Assembly: GCA_023376005.1 (NCBI GenBank)
Contig: CM042157.1
Span: 57,738,292 to 57,802,291, forward strand
DNA: 64,000 nt
DNA from: Doryteuthis pealeii
Taxonomy: Eukaryota; Mollusca; Cephalopoda; Myopsida; Loliginidae
Reading direction: 5' to 3'
Positions within the stretch are counted from its first letter, which is position 1, and each line of letters begins with the position of its first letter. The position numbers were made by a program, and so were the translations under genes. Below the pieces are notes generated by a model. The model had not been told where the DNA came from. It worked only from the letters and a program-made list of their open reading frames with translations, and ran no database searches. This document shows positions 26,701 to 42,183 of the stretch, piece after piece.

Positions 26701-29700
26701 GTATTGAATAGGCTCATTGTAGCTTAACTTTGACAATCTAGTAGGAACCAGTGAATTCAGCATGACTTGACCATAAGCAAACTAATTTGGTAGAGTGTTT
26801 ATATATTTATTATTGCATTTTGTTTTGTACTGAGTTTAATAAAGATAATAATGAGGACAATTTTTTTTTTAATTTAGGAAAAATATTAAAAGTTTTTACA
26901 ACTGTCCATGAGGTTGTCATGGCAATGTAATTAGGAACACCAAATTTTAAGAAAAATATTGGATGATATTACAACTGCTAGTAAGGTTTGGATTATTCGG
27001 ACTATTGTCCTCATCTTTATTGTTATCTACACAATGTTTCGCCAATGTCCTCCAGCCTTCTTCAGGTATTTCTTGTTAGACTCAAGAACCTTCTTGTTGA
27101 ACTTCATGTCATAATCAGAAGCCTTTGGAACTTCAAACCACAGGAATAGACTGTTCTCATTCTGTTAACCATGACTGGGTACAAGTGTTAAGCTGTGTTA
27201 ATTATTCTATGTTACTATCGCCCTTAGCCAAGATTGAACCTGCAGATGATTGTCACTTAGAACTGTATTAACTCAACATTTATATCTGTTGCACCATGTG
27301 TCATGGCAATGTAATTAGGAACACCAAATTTTAGAAAAACATTGAATGATGTTACAATTGCCCATGAAGTTGTCATGGCAACCTAATCTGTGTTCCTAAA
27401 TTATAAGGACTACTAAAATGGAAGCAAAGATAGACAACAACCGACACGACCCGATGAAAGAAAAACAGACAACACAGCCCAGCAGAAAAGAGATGAAGAC
27501 TTAACAGATTTTAGTCAATGTAATAAGAAATATTCAACATTATGTAGCATAATTATTATGGTCTACGGGGAATTTGGGGATTGAAAAGAAAAAGTAATCG
27601 GATTTCTGGAGAAAGAGAAGAAAAAGAAATAAGAACAAAGGTTAAAGTTTGGAAAGGTAAACACTCAATGGGAGGCCAGCCATTGACCAACCAAAGACCC
27701 CAGAACTAAAATTAAAATAAAACTAGAAGTTCTAGTTTCTGAGGAGGAGCAGAAGTGGGTGAGCCTCCCAACACCGGGACAGGAAACAGAAGAGAAAAAT
27801 TGTTCCTTTTTCAGCTGGGCCTTCGTAAGGGGCAGATGGGGCTTCCCAGGTTCCCCCTTGATGTGTTTTGCTTAGTAATACTAAACATGATTTATGATAG
27901 AATAATTTGACCTTAGCCTCTCTCCTTCTCTCTGAAAAGAGAACCCATGAGCATAGAAAGAAATAAACAACCCCTTTGTGACTATATGACTTGCGTATGT
28001 TGTTTCTGAACTAATGACGACTACTACTACAACTCGAATTTGGCCCTATACAACAAATACGTACAGTCATAAACATCAAAAGAGAATTCCTTTGGACTTG
28101 AACTCGCCAAGCAACTGTCACTTGAACATCTTCCTTTACTTAATGAACTGTGGGTGGAAGTAGCTACAGCCACATCCTTGTTGCATCCAGAAGCAGCTGA
28201 TGATCTGGGATGAGCTGGAGGCTTGAACCTCAGACCCCAGTAGTACATGTGGTTATCCGCAGTACAAGCAACTGTAAAATGGTCTCCACACTGGACACGC
28301 TGAAATGAGGGGGGTAAAAAAAAAAGAAATATCATTTATTGATTTTAACATCATGTCAACCTGTCTAGGGTTATTTTATGCTTACAGGTTAGGGAATTGC
28401 ATTCGGTGTATATTTATATTTACATTTTTGTGTAGTTTTAATATTTTTGCACTCAGTTATATGCATTCCTATCTATTACAAAAAATTTGCACACAATTAT
28501 ATGGTTTCAAGTATTCCTATCTAATACTAATAATTATATGGTTTCAAGTATCCTATCTAATACTAATAATTATGGTTTCAAGTTTCCTATCCTATCTAAT
28601 ACTCAAGTATTCCTATCTAATACTAATAATTATATGGTTTCAAGTATTCCTATCTAATACTAATAATTATATGGTTTCAAGTATTCCTATCTAATACTAA
28701 TAATTATATGGTTTCAAGTATTCCTATCTAATACTAATAATTATATGGTTTCAAGTATTCCTATCTAATACTAATAATTATATGGTTTCAAGTATTCCTA
28801 TCTAATACTAATAATTATATGGTTTCAAGTATTCCTATCTAATACTAATAATAATATTATATGGTTTCAAGTTATAATTATTTCTATTTAATAATAGTCA
28901 TTTGTTTGCATGGTTATATGGTTTCAAGTAACTAAAAATGTGTAATAATTTTGGATCAAGTTTAGACATGCAATCTGTATTTTGTGCATTGAAAAATCAA
29001 GAAAGGGATTGTCAATGGTCAGGAATTTATGCTTGATAAAACCATTGTAGATTTGTGTACTTACCACTACTTTTTCATTAACGAGATGTTGTACCTTGAC
29101 AGGTCCCGTTGTAGACTTGGTGTTGCCCATCCCCAGCTGACCCTCACTGTTCTGACCAAACGTATAGACATAACAACCTGGTTCCACAATCACTGCAGTG
29201 TGATGTGACCCCATCGATATGTCCAGGACTTTGAATCGTGCTAGAGATTTGACAGGTGTCGGAACATTCTGTCCTTCCACTTCTGTCTGCGGAGAAATAA
29301 AAAAAATTACGATTCAATGTTCAGTGCAAAAAACGGAAACAAATTTTCTTTGTTAAAGTGAAATAAAAAGGGTCAGTTTAGCTCAGTCGATAGAGCGTTC
29401 GCCTAGGAATCACAAGGTTCCTTGTTCGATACTGGCCCTCACCTACTCAGCATATGAGTAGCACAGATCTGTATGGTAAAGTGAGGAGCTGATGGTAGGA
29501 GTGGTGCTCCATCTCAGACGCTAAAATAATCTCCTTGGTCTAGCGCTAGAGAAAAGGTAATAGACTCCAGTGCTGTCTGCTGATACTGACTTTAGGCCAC
29601 CTCAAAAATTTCACATTTTTTTAAAGTTAAATATTTTATTGGTTTCTTTTGGTTAATGGCATATCAACCTTCATGGGTTATTTAATCCCAAATCCATCCT

Positions 29701-30299
29701 TGTAGAAAAACAGTAAGTAGCCTATAGCCAGTATCAGCTAGATAGCGAGGGAGTCTATCTCCTTTTCATTAATGCTAGACCAAGGAGATTGCTTTGGTAT
29801 CCAAGGTGGAGTGCTACACCTACCATCAGCTCCTCCCTTTACCGCACAGATCCCTGTAGTACTCATATGCTGAGTTAGTGAGGGCCGGTATCGAACTCTG
29901 AACCGTGTGGTTCCTCGCTCTACCAACTGAGCTAAACCGGCTCTAGAAGAACAGTAGTGGTACTAGGAAAAGTACAAAATTGATTTTTTGATTTTTATTG
30001 ATTAAATGATATAATTCATTAATTAAAAATCAATTGATTTGAGGAACTCCATTTTGTCTGATCATAGACTGAATTGTTCTATCCTAATTCAACAACCATT
30101 ATACTAAGATAGGCACTCTTCTAAACAAAATAGCAGAAGACCTTTGTTATATATATATATATATAAGTTTTTTCTAGCATTGGAGAATTGAAAATAAAGT
30201 GCTCAATTACAGGTGTAAGAGATTTATTTATTTGTTATAGGGTATAATATATTTAAGGTGCAATTGTAACAATCTCACCTTAAATATACTGTACCCTAT

Positions 30300-30336
<37 letters not shown>

Positions 30337-33300
30337 TAATATGTGTCAGAAAGTTTGCATCTTGATTTTTGATAGTTTTGCTAACAAATGGAATTGCAAA
30401 CTAATCTCAATACTTTCAGACATTAGGAACATTTGTTCTTTTGATTAAAAGAAAAGAAAAAAAAAAAAACTATTTAAAAAAAAGGGGGGGTAGTGAAGGG
30501 GAGGGGGGGCAGAAGACATTAGAATCTATTGGATTCTCACTAGGTGCCCCATTCTTCTGACCATGTGTTACATAATAATTGGATCCCTAATACATTTTTA
30601 AGGTATTGTCGAAATCATTATGGCGATCAGTACAGCTGATGTCCTTGAGAGTGAGTGATGGCGCTTGACCTCGATCTCACCTTGCGTTCTGGGGATGGAA
30701 CGTGAGAACCGGAAGGCAATAGAAGGCCCCCTTCCGGTTTAAGGATACTAAGTAAGTAACTTAGTCAGTTAGAGTTATAAGTTAGAAGCCAAGCTAGCAA
30801 GATGTGAGTCTCACTGCGCAGATTGTCTGCTCTGGGATCTACGAATAAAGTAACATCATCGTAAATCGAAGTCTTGTGTTTATTACTAAAAACTAACAAT
30901 GACACAGGGCTTCTGATAACAAGAAATCCCTAGCAACAGAAACCAGACCCGGAATCCTCAATAGAAGACCAGACGAGACCTTAGAAGATATATCAGACCA
31001 AGATAGATGATAGACGATCAGGACTAAAGCCGGCCAGAAGAATAGACGACAGAGTAAGAATTAAAAAAGGTATATAACGTTATATGCTGATTTGGCTTAG
31101 TGAAAAGACCAGTATATAACATATACCTATTTAGTGCCGGTAAAGAAGGCGCTATGCAACACATGTTGTTACAATTTTATGGGCCATCCTTTGTGTTAAA
31201 CAGAGTGTAGTTTCAATCTACAGGTAAAGAATCCTTTGGTTGTTCCTTGGTGCTCCTCAGTCTGGCAAGTCCTTCGTCAATTTTATAGGCCATCCTTTAG
31301 GCTTCAAGCAAGAGCGCTTGTCCAGCAGATATCCTTTGTGTTAAGCAGAGTGTAGTTTTGATCTATGGATAAAGAATCCTTTGGTTGTTGCTTGGTGCTC
31401 CTCAGCCTGGTAAGTCCTTTGTCAATGATTGCAAATGGACGTCTCTCAGTATCAGTGATTAAGTAGTCAACCAGCCCACATTTTGAGCTGTTGATTGGCT
31501 GAGGCTTAAACCATTTGACCTCACTTAGTCTATAAATTTAAGTGGTGTATTGTAGTACACCTTATATATCCAAAAATTCCAACACTTTTTATTTAAGAAT
31601 TTTTTTTTTATTACCTTGTTGAAAATATTTTTCATGGCCATAAGGAATCCTTGCCTGTTATTCAGTCCCAGTTTGTTGTTACGGTTTGAGCCACATGCCA
31701 AAACTGCTCCAGCATCTGTGAGGAACATGGAGCCATCATTCCCACAATGAACGTTGACGATAACCACCGGTTCTGCAATTTGGATCTTCATTGGTTTGCA
31801 ACTGGAAAAAAAAAAAAAAAAAAGAAAAAAAAGAAGAACATGTGTTAGACATAGCCTATCATTTTTGTAAGGTAGTGTAAAAGTCGTCGGTGTGGCCTAA
31901 AGTCGGTATCAGCTAATCAGGGAGGGAGTCTATCCCCTTTTCCATAGCACTAGACCAAGTAGATTGTTTTTGTGTCTGAGGTGGAGTGCCACACCTACCA
32001 TCAGCTCCTTACTTTACCACACTATGCTATTCATATGCTGAGTTGGCGAGGGCTGGTATCGAACTAAGAACCTTCTGGTTTCTAGCTGAACACTCTACCA
32101 ACTGAGCTAACCTGTAGGTAGTGTAGACATTAAGCATAATGGTAAATCACTGTAGAAAATTACACTCAATGTGATTTCATAGAGTTTGATTGACAACAGC
32201 TTTGAATCCAGGATTCATCTGGAATGGGGTCTCATTGGTTAAGAGAGTCACAGGATCAGGTGACTCTAGGAAAATAGGATTAGAATCTAAAGAGTTGAGA
32301 CCAGAGAATCCTTTTGAATCCTTATATTTCACCTCTACTGCTTTTCTCCCCAAGCACATAGTTAAGATTGTTTGCATTATTTAGATTTTTCAGACTGTTG
32401 TCCTCATCTTTGTTGTATATACACAACATTTCGGACGATGTGCTCTCCGGCCTTCTTCAAGAGTTTCTTGTCTAAATCAAAAACCTTCTTGTTAAGATTG
32501 AATCAAAAATAAATAAAATTTCATTTAAAAGTGTGTAAAAAAATATGCCTCAGTGTTTCTTCCATGAAAAGAACAATCAGTGAAGGACCAGAGGCTTAGG
32601 GAAGCAGAGAAACAGATAATCCCCAAAGAAGATGTCCAACCTGATATGAAAGAGCAGACAGCCGATAAAACTATGAAGAGGTCACACAAGGCATACATCA
32701 AAACCAGGTGATAGAAGGTTGGTTGTCTTGTTTTATGGCATATCAACCATTTTTAGGTCATTTAGTACCAAATCAAGTCATTTTGATATTAGGTTGCTTA
32801 CAGTACCTGCTAGTGCTTAAATGGTCACTCATCTAAATATTGAACAGGATCATTGCTGCTTAACTTCAGAAAATTACTATACTTACTGACTTTCTTCAGT
32901 TCCTAATCCAAGTCTTCCATTGGCACCACAACCCCAAGAAAACAGTACCCCAGCATTACCTCCAGCAACCACATGATGAGGACCGCAAGACAATGCCAAA
33001 ATGTCAACCCTAAAAACATTCAAATAAATAAAGACTCATAAATCAAGGTACCACTATATATATATATATGTTTTTTTTTTTTTTTTGGGGGGGGATGTTT
33101 GTTTATTTTTTATTTAGAAGCATTGCTGATTAAAGTATATATATTATATATATATATATTTTTGCTTGAAGGCAATTACAATGCGAATATCGCATAAATT
33201 CGATGATTATAGAAGATAACCATGACAAGTGAATTTCGCAAAGAATTACTCGGTGTGTAGAATATCGTACAGACTGTTTCAACTTTAATAATAAAATTGA

Positions 33301-33427
33301 AACAGTCTGTACGATATTCTACACACCGAGTAATTCTTTGCGAAATTCACTTGTCATTGTTATCTTCTATAATTATCGAATTAAATGCGATATTCACATT
33401 GTAATTGCCTTCAAGCAAAAATATAAA

Positions 33428-33485
<58 letters not shown>

Positions 33486-33663
33486 CATACACACAGCCCT
33501 GGTAATGATTCAGAAAAGAACCAAAAGTATTTGATTTACCAATAATAACTTTTTGGGATAACTTAGTACACCCTTCCTTATGATAACATCAAAAAATTGG
33601 TAGAAAGTTTTCAAAAAAACTTGAAAACAATAAGGACTCTATTATTTTAACCAAATTTGTTTG

Positions 33664-33708
<45 letters not shown>

Positions 33709-33759
33709 GAATACGATATGTTCTCCTACACACACTACTTTTGACTCTCACTACCTCTC

Positions 33760-33807
<48 letters not shown>

Positions 33808-34317
33808 CCAAATGCTAAACGTTCTATTGTACGTCCTCTCTTACGCTATGAAGACAAATTGAAGGACACTTTGAAAAATCTAGAATCAAATCATATTAGA
33901 CAAACAATGATAATTTCCATGGTCATTCGCCACACTTCTCCTCCTTGCACAGGCCAAACATATCCGGACGCACTTTGTTCATGGGGTGTGTGGGGGGTAA
34001 GGTGAGTCTTTATGTAGGGATAGAGAAGCCACAATGATTTTTTTTTTGCTTCTGTAACAAAAAATGCATTTTTTTTTTTTTTTGTGCCGAAACCTGGGAT
34101 TGAACCAGGGACCTTTAGATAAAATTTCTAATTTTTGTTTAGTAGGGCATGTTGTGGTGGGTGAGTGATAATTAAGAATTTTTTGTGGAGGCAAAGAAGG
34201 CATCTTTTTTTATGTTTTGGGCATTGACATTGAGGAGGTCAAATGCGCTCGGGTAAAAGCCTACAGAATGGATTCATTCGTGGCGTGCAAACAATTTACC
34301 ACGAAGGAGTGCTACAA

Positions 34318-34350
<33 letters not shown>

Positions 34351-37300
34351 TGATTGTTTTTAACAGCATAAGTAGGGTTATTCTGTGCCTAGAGGGGTTA
34401 GGGAATTGCATTCATTATTATTTGGATGAATTTTTGAGATGAGGCTTGATAATTTGTATTAGTTTTTTCAGACTGTTGTCCTCATCTTTATTGTTATATA
34501 CACAGCATTTCGGTTGATGTGCCTTCTGTATGTTTGTATGTATGTATGTTTGCTTGTGCAACAACTGAGCCCACATCTTTTTGTAGATAAAAGTTGGTGG
34601 AGACCAGCAAAAACCAAAGTTTAATGAAATCCACACACCCCTTTTTGTCCAAGAGGGAGTTTAAAAAGTTTTTACCCCCATTTTCTATAAGAAAAGCAGA
34701 ATAGAAATAAAACTAGGGTAAGATATTAATGATATATTGAGAAAATGATTAAAAAATAAAACAAATTGATAAAGGACTGGCAGCGGCTACCCAGCATCGC
34801 CTGGGTATAGGATGATTTTTTAAGTTAGTCCCGCAGATCCATTATTACTGAATCATGAGTTGAATCCTCGTGGGATGCCCCATTTAAATCCCTATGTAAA
34901 AAAATAGACCTTGCATTGATCCAGCTACTCAGAAAAGAAATGTTAATGTCTACTCTCTAAAATATTAGATGAAAAAAAATCCATGCTGTTATCATTTAAA
35001 TTTTATTTTTTAATTTTCTTCATGAATATAAATCAAATCTCTATTATTTTTGCTCAAAAACCAAACCCTGGTGATATTTAATGTGTATATATATTTACTT
35101 TGTCATTAATTATTTTATTTTCAAAGTTTCCTCCGGATATACATATACACACAACTGTCCTTTATATATGTATAGATAAAACTGCAAAAATAAAAGCAAA
35201 TAAAAGAAAAAAAAAATACAAACAAGAATAAAAATAACTTAGAAACAAAAATATATAAAGAATAAAGATAATAAAACAAATATATAGAAAAATAATTTTT
35301 ATTAATCTATATATAAATATAGTCATTGGGGTGGCCTAAAGTCGGTATCAGCCATACCGCAAGGGAGTCTATCCTTTTTTCACTAGTGTTAAACCAAGGA
35401 CATTGTTTTTTAGTGTCAGAGGTAGAGCATCACACCTATCATCAGCTCCTCACTTTACTTTGTGGTTCCCAGGCGGACACTCTACTGACTGAGCTAAACC
35501 AGCCTGGTGTCTATCCCCTTTTCACTAGTGCCAGACCAAGGAGATTGTTTTTTAGCATCTGAAGCAGAGTGCCACACCTACCATCTACTTCTCACTAAAT
35601 CCTGGGCAAAGCTAGGAAGCTCTGATAAATCTGACAATATATTTAGAATTCTAATGGATCTAGGAGGAAACCAATAAAAAAATCTATACTTACCTGAGTA
35701 ACGTTTCGATTAATCGAGGTCTTAGATTGGAATTCCAATCTCCATGACCAAGGCAGCCTTTGGAACCATCACCACATGTCATAACGATGCCATTTTCACT
35801 GAGGAATGCACTGAAGCCATCTCCACAACAAGCCCTTCAAAGAGTTAAAATAACATTTCCGTCAAGACAAAACCCTGCTTGAAATACAGATCTTAACAAA
35901 GAAAAATTAGAAACCTTTACTCCTTCCTGAATAGAAGAATCAATATCATAATGGACAATTGCTGTTAACTATGAAATTCAAATTAGAACCCTTCACCCCT
36001 TCCTAATAAAAGCATCAATATCATCATAATCCCATTCTATCGATCTAAAGGAAAACACAACATGGGCACAGAAAACATTAACGATGAAACGAGTCAGAAA
36101 ACACATGTGGTTAAACCAGTGATAAGACCACAATAGGTATAAACAATTTGGAAATAATAATTTCTGTCTTGGAATAAGTAAAAGTAAAAGTAAAAATGTT
36201 GTTACATAGTGTTATAATTCTTTTTTTTATTTAATAGTTTATGATAGCTTGTTGAACATTTCACATTCAATGCATTTTAATAATTGTATTAAACATGAAA
36301 CAGCTGTTATGGACAATTTAATGAAAAAAACATTAATCATTAATTATATATATATACACATACATACACAAATACATCTATATATATATAAATATAGGGT
36401 TATGGTACTGGCCTGTCAGCTTGACACCGGTTTCGAATCACGCACAGGGCGGTCTTTATCTATAGCTCTGCTGATGAGGCTAATAAAATGTACATACAGA
36501 GATTGATTTTTGATTTGTTTATTATATTTAAAATTTAATTAATTAATTATTAATCATATAAAAAATTTATTAAATTAAGCACATATGTCGGCAAAACATA
36601 TCCAAACACACCGTGTTTACATATCATATATAAATACGTATATACAAGGTATGTCAAAAAGTTCCAGGATTGGTGTCACAAAAGATGTGAGGGGCATCGT
36701 CCACCACAAGTTCTTCCTACAGGACCAGACAATCAACCAGCATGTCTACAAAGAGATACTGCAGCATTTGCTTTATTCACTGCACGAGAAAAGGTGAGAG
36801 ATGTGACATAACAATTCGTGGGTGCTTGACTATGACAACGCACCTGCCCACACTGCCCTGAATATCCGAGAGTTCCTGGCCCAAAAGAACATCACTGTAT
36901 GGAGCAACCTCCCTACTTGCCTGACCTGACTTCATGATTTTTTCCTCTTCCCCAAGCTCAAGGGGGTCATCAAGGGAACCCGTTTTGTGCACAAATATCA
37001 AAAAGGCAGTGACGACAGAGCTATGGAGAATCTCAGAAGAATCCTTCCAGGAGTGTATGCAAGCATGGCAGAAAAAGATGGGTAAGTGCATTAGACTCCA
37101 GGGAGATTACTTTGAAGGTATAACTTGTAGTTTGGATTTGAAATAATTTTTTGTGACACCAGTCCTGGAACTTTTTTGACATACCTCATATATATATAGG
37201 TTTAAATCGAACTTAACTGACCTAAATTTCACGATCGTATGTCACCCTGCTGAAAGAAAAAAATAACAAAAATCAGGGAATTAACCGAATTTAATTACAT

Positions 37301-37541
37301 TTTCAGTGTTGATAGATTAATGAATAAAATATATAATTCACTAGTTATTTTATTTAAAAACTTTTACATTTTTTCAGGTCAGTTAACTTTGAACCACATA
37401 TCTTTGATGCATAACACAGATTCTCTACGTGGTTCAAATTTTTCTTGCATCCCTGATTTTGGTATTTTTTTTTCTTTTGGCGGGGTGACATACGATGGTG
37501 GAATTAGGTCAGTTAAGTTCAATAACTATATATATACATAT

Positions 37542-37572
<31 letters not shown>

Positions 37573-38551
37573 CACACATATCAAGACAGAGTGACAAGAG
37601 AGAGAGAGATAGGTGAAAATATTTTCCTGACCTTGAGATGGCTTTGCCTTTAAGAGATTCAATTAATTCTGGTTCTTTACAAGACACAGTATTTCCATGA
37701 CCAATTGACCTTTCCCCCCTTCACCCCAACTGTACACCATCTTCTCCACGCTTATCACAATGACATGGTCTTGACCAACAGCAACCTGGGAAAAAAAGAA
37801 AAAGACTTTTTCAAGCAAAAATGGAAAACTTACTGATTTTGAATTAAAGAAAAAGAAAAAAAAAAGAAAATAATCAAATTTGTATTATTTTGATTATTTG
37901 GACTATTGTCCTCATCTAAGCCTTTTGTTATTTTTTTACCCAATCCACATACTACTTTTCTAGGAACAATATGAGTATATTTCTACAATGGGACATGTTT
38001 TTGTATTCATTCTTCTTAATACTATTGTATATTATGCATACTAGCAAGAATATGCACCCTCTGGACATAACTATTCAAGTTTTTATGTAATGAAACAGAT
38101 TAAATTAGAAAGACTAAATTAAATAAGAATGCATATAAAAAGATTACACTTATTTCAATTATTTTAATTGGTTTCTATATAAAATCATTTATAGTATTGA
38201 TTTCAATACTTTGGAGAATAAAAAAATAATATTAGAGATTAATAACACCAAGTAATAATTTATTAAAACCAGTATATAAATTAGCCATATAATATATTAT
38301 GTAAACCTTTATTTCTTATATAAGACACATTGCAGTATTTTAAATGCACAAATAACATGGGCTGTTTTGAGTCAAATCTAACTCAGATTTTCATAGACAT
38401 TGTTAATAAATAAGATTTATTCATTGTTGGCTGAAGCTTTTTCAAAATTTTTTTCAAAAACTTCACCCAACAATGAGGAGAAATATCAATTGAATTTAGT
38501 TGCTGTGTTGTTATATCCACTCTTTTCCACTATTCTCAATATATATATTAT

Positions 38552-38600
<49 letters not shown>

Positions 38601-39565
38601 ACACAAACACACACAATTTTATTCAAGAAATTTGTCCTTACCTGTTTGATTCTGATCCGTGATGGAAGAAAAACTGGTGTAAAAAGTTCTGATGAGATCT
38701 CTAAGTAGTAAAGAACTGATCTGATTGTGAAAAGGAGAAAAATAAAAATAAAAACATTGATCTCTTTTTTCTTCATATATTACAATGTTAATGACTAATC
38801 TGAAGAGATATATACAATTAATAATAACAATTAATTTAAGACAAAAAAATCCTATAAAAGAAAAAATCACACACAAAAAACAAATAAAAAATATGATCTT
38901 TTTTTAAACAGATATATATAAAATTTAAAATATAATTGATATTACCAACCATCCTCTAAAACTCAAATTTGAAGAACATAAAGCCATATCTAAATAGAAA
39001 ATTTAAAAAAAGTCTATACCACTTCTAGAGGGAAATATGCTGTGGGATGAGGTCCAAATAATAGATAATGAACATTATGCAAAAGAATTGAACAAAGTAG
39101 TATATGATAACCTGTCAGAGAATATACCATAATTATCTATGTATATAGTAAAGTCATCATGGTGGACTAAAGTCGGTATCAGCCAGACAACAAAGGAGTC
39201 TATCCTCTTTTCACTAGTGCCAGAACAAGGAGATTGTTTTTAAGTTCTGAGGTGGAGCACCACACCTACCATCAACTCTTCACTTTACCACACAGATCCC
39301 TGTGCTACTCATATGCTGAGTTGGAAAGAGTTGGTATCGAACCAAGAACTTTGTGGTTCCCAGACAGATGCTCTATTGACTGAGCTAAACCAGCCCTGAA
39401 GATGCACTATTCTTACTAAATGTAGGTTGGTTGGTGTTTAATCGCATATCAAACCATGTGGGTTATTCAATGTCAAATCTTGTTTTTTTATATATGCATA
39501 TACATATATATCTAGAAACATTTTCACCACACTGTTGGATTTATTTCCATACTTAAATCATAAAA

Positions 39566-39601
<36 letters not shown>

Positions 39602-39880
39602 TTCGCTTATGCTTCTAAATTATTTAGTTAAGAATTAATGTAAAAAATGAATGAATGAAGGGAATAAGAAATGAATGAAATGAAGAGAATAAATGAAAAA
39701 ATCTTTTCCAAGAAATTTTTAAGAGAGGTCCCTAATGGAAAAGCCTTCTTCATTTAAAATTTTTTAAAAACTAATTTTTTTTCTTTTAAGAGAGGTCCTT
39801 AAAAAGATTTTTTCATTTATTCCATTTATTCATTCATTTTTTACATTACTTCTTAACTAAATAATTTAGAAGCATAAAGA

Positions 39881-39923
<43 letters not shown>

Positions 39924-41238
39924 AGTTTGTGGTATGTACAGAATTTAAGGATTGATATTCTAAAAAAGAGACCCTTCTTTTTGGTCATGTCTCATCAGGA
40001 AAGAATTCCATGACTAAAAAGTAGGAAAAGAGAAAATAATACTGAATGCTGAAAAGAAAAAAAGAGGAAGAACAAAAAGCAAAAAAAAAAAAAAAAAATC
40101 TTTAAAATTAAAAAAAAAAAAAACAATTTTATACTTTACTCCTATTCAATCCAACTTTTCATAATTCTACCAACATAATACGTGAAGAAAACAATTTTAC
40201 CAATTCCTATTCCTTAGGTTTACAATGATTTTTTTTATTATTATGCTAGTTTTTTAAAAAATAAAAAGTAAAAGAAATTTGTGCAATATATAAAACTAAA
40301 AGATGTGGTTAATAAATTGGCCAAAAAAAAAACGGTACTTATCCAGAATAACCCACTGAGGAAATTAATGTATTGAAAATTATTACTGCAAACATTTTCT
40401 TAGCAGGCTATTCTGGACAAGTACCCTTACAAGTATTAAAGAAAATAGAAAAGAACAGAAAAAGAGATAGAGACTCACACACACACACACAAAGAATTTC
40501 ATAAAGATTCAATACCTTTTTTCAGACATCGGGGAGCTTTTACAGTAAGTGCAAAAGAATTTGTCAAGCACAATCAGAAAAAGAAAAAGAAATTTATTAT
40601 AGAAAAAGACATGTATTATTTGGATTATTCGGACTATTGTCCTCATCTTCATTGTTATCAGCACAATGTTACGGTTGATAAAGATGAGGACAATAGTCCG
40701 AATGATCCAAATAATCCAAATTATCAAGCCTCATCTAAAAAATTCAGAGAAATAGAAAAATACATTTTTAGAGATAAGTGCAAAATTTGACAGAAGTGTT
40801 TTTATAAAGATATTAAGACCATTTTGGGATAAAATGTGGTGGGTGGCTAGCTAGCCAAAGTGAAATTTGTGATTTAGCTGAAAAATGAGAATTTCCATTC
40901 AAAATTTTAACCCATTGAACACTTAATTGTTATTAAGTTCATTTTTATGTTAAAACATGCAGTTGTATTGATTCAAACAAATTCATATTTTTGGTATAGA
41001 TTTATGGTGAAATGAAAATGGCTGACCAAAACAAATGGCTTCCTCAAAGGGAAACAAACAAGGGAGATTACTCTCATTTATGTAACTAATGTTCAGATTA
41101 CCAAAAGAAAAATCATTGCTCTAGTTTATTATATTTGTTAAGACTTACCTCATTCTCTTTTTGCTCATATTCTCTAAGGAACTGCAGATGTCTTCTTCAA
41201 GATCAGTAGCTGTATCCTCGTAACGATTTAAGAGCTAC

Positions 41239-41269
<31 letters not shown>

Positions 41270-42136
41270 TGAAAATGTATTTCATATTATAATATAGACA
41301 ATGTGTGTCTGTAACCAAAACTACATCACCACTGATGTCACAATTCCCTCAGTTATTTATATCAAATTCTCCATCTTTATTTTTTATTTAAATCTACATT
41401 ATTGATAAAATCAATTGTATCATTAATACTGTTGGTCTTATCTACATACTAATAACATGCAATTTTATTTATAAAGATGAATAAATTATTTACCCAACCT
41501 GTTGCTCATGGGTAGGATTTGACACAAGGTCACAATTATGGAGCATCCAGTGAGGATCAAATACAGTTTTCAGTAATAATGAACCTGCAAGACTAGCTTG
41601 CTAACCATTATACCACCAAGGGCCGCCTATGCAATTATATTTATATACACAACCAACAGCAATTTAGAATGTGAATGGTAAGGCTATTTTAAACATTGAA
41701 CTTAAAAAAAAGATTTTGATAATTTTTTTATTGATTTCTAATTGTTTGGTTTATTTTGAATATAAGCCAAAATCCTGTCAATAAATCTTAAAAGAAATCC
41801 ATTCAACAAGCTCGAACTCAGAGTCATCCACTGATAAAGGCTTTGTTGGATGCAATACTGCTGTTCAAACAGCAGTTATTGTATGAATTTATCATATATA
41901 TATATATATAAATAATATATTAATGATTTGAAGGCAATTACAATGCATATAAAAATAAAAAACAAAAAGATGTTATTTTTGTCTTATCGATTTCAAAGTA
42001 GAAACTTCATCTTCTTTGAAATCGATAAGACAAAAATAACATCTTTTTGTTTTTATTTTTATATGCATTGTAATTGCCTTCAAATCATTAATAAATTATA
42101 ACATACTTAACAATGCTTCAAGCAAATTACCAATTA

Positions 42137-42183
<47 letters not shown>

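Noticed and set aside
36777..37091. Minus-strand frame of 104 codons
   Set aside because: It lies antisense to the recognisable mariner transposase pieces.
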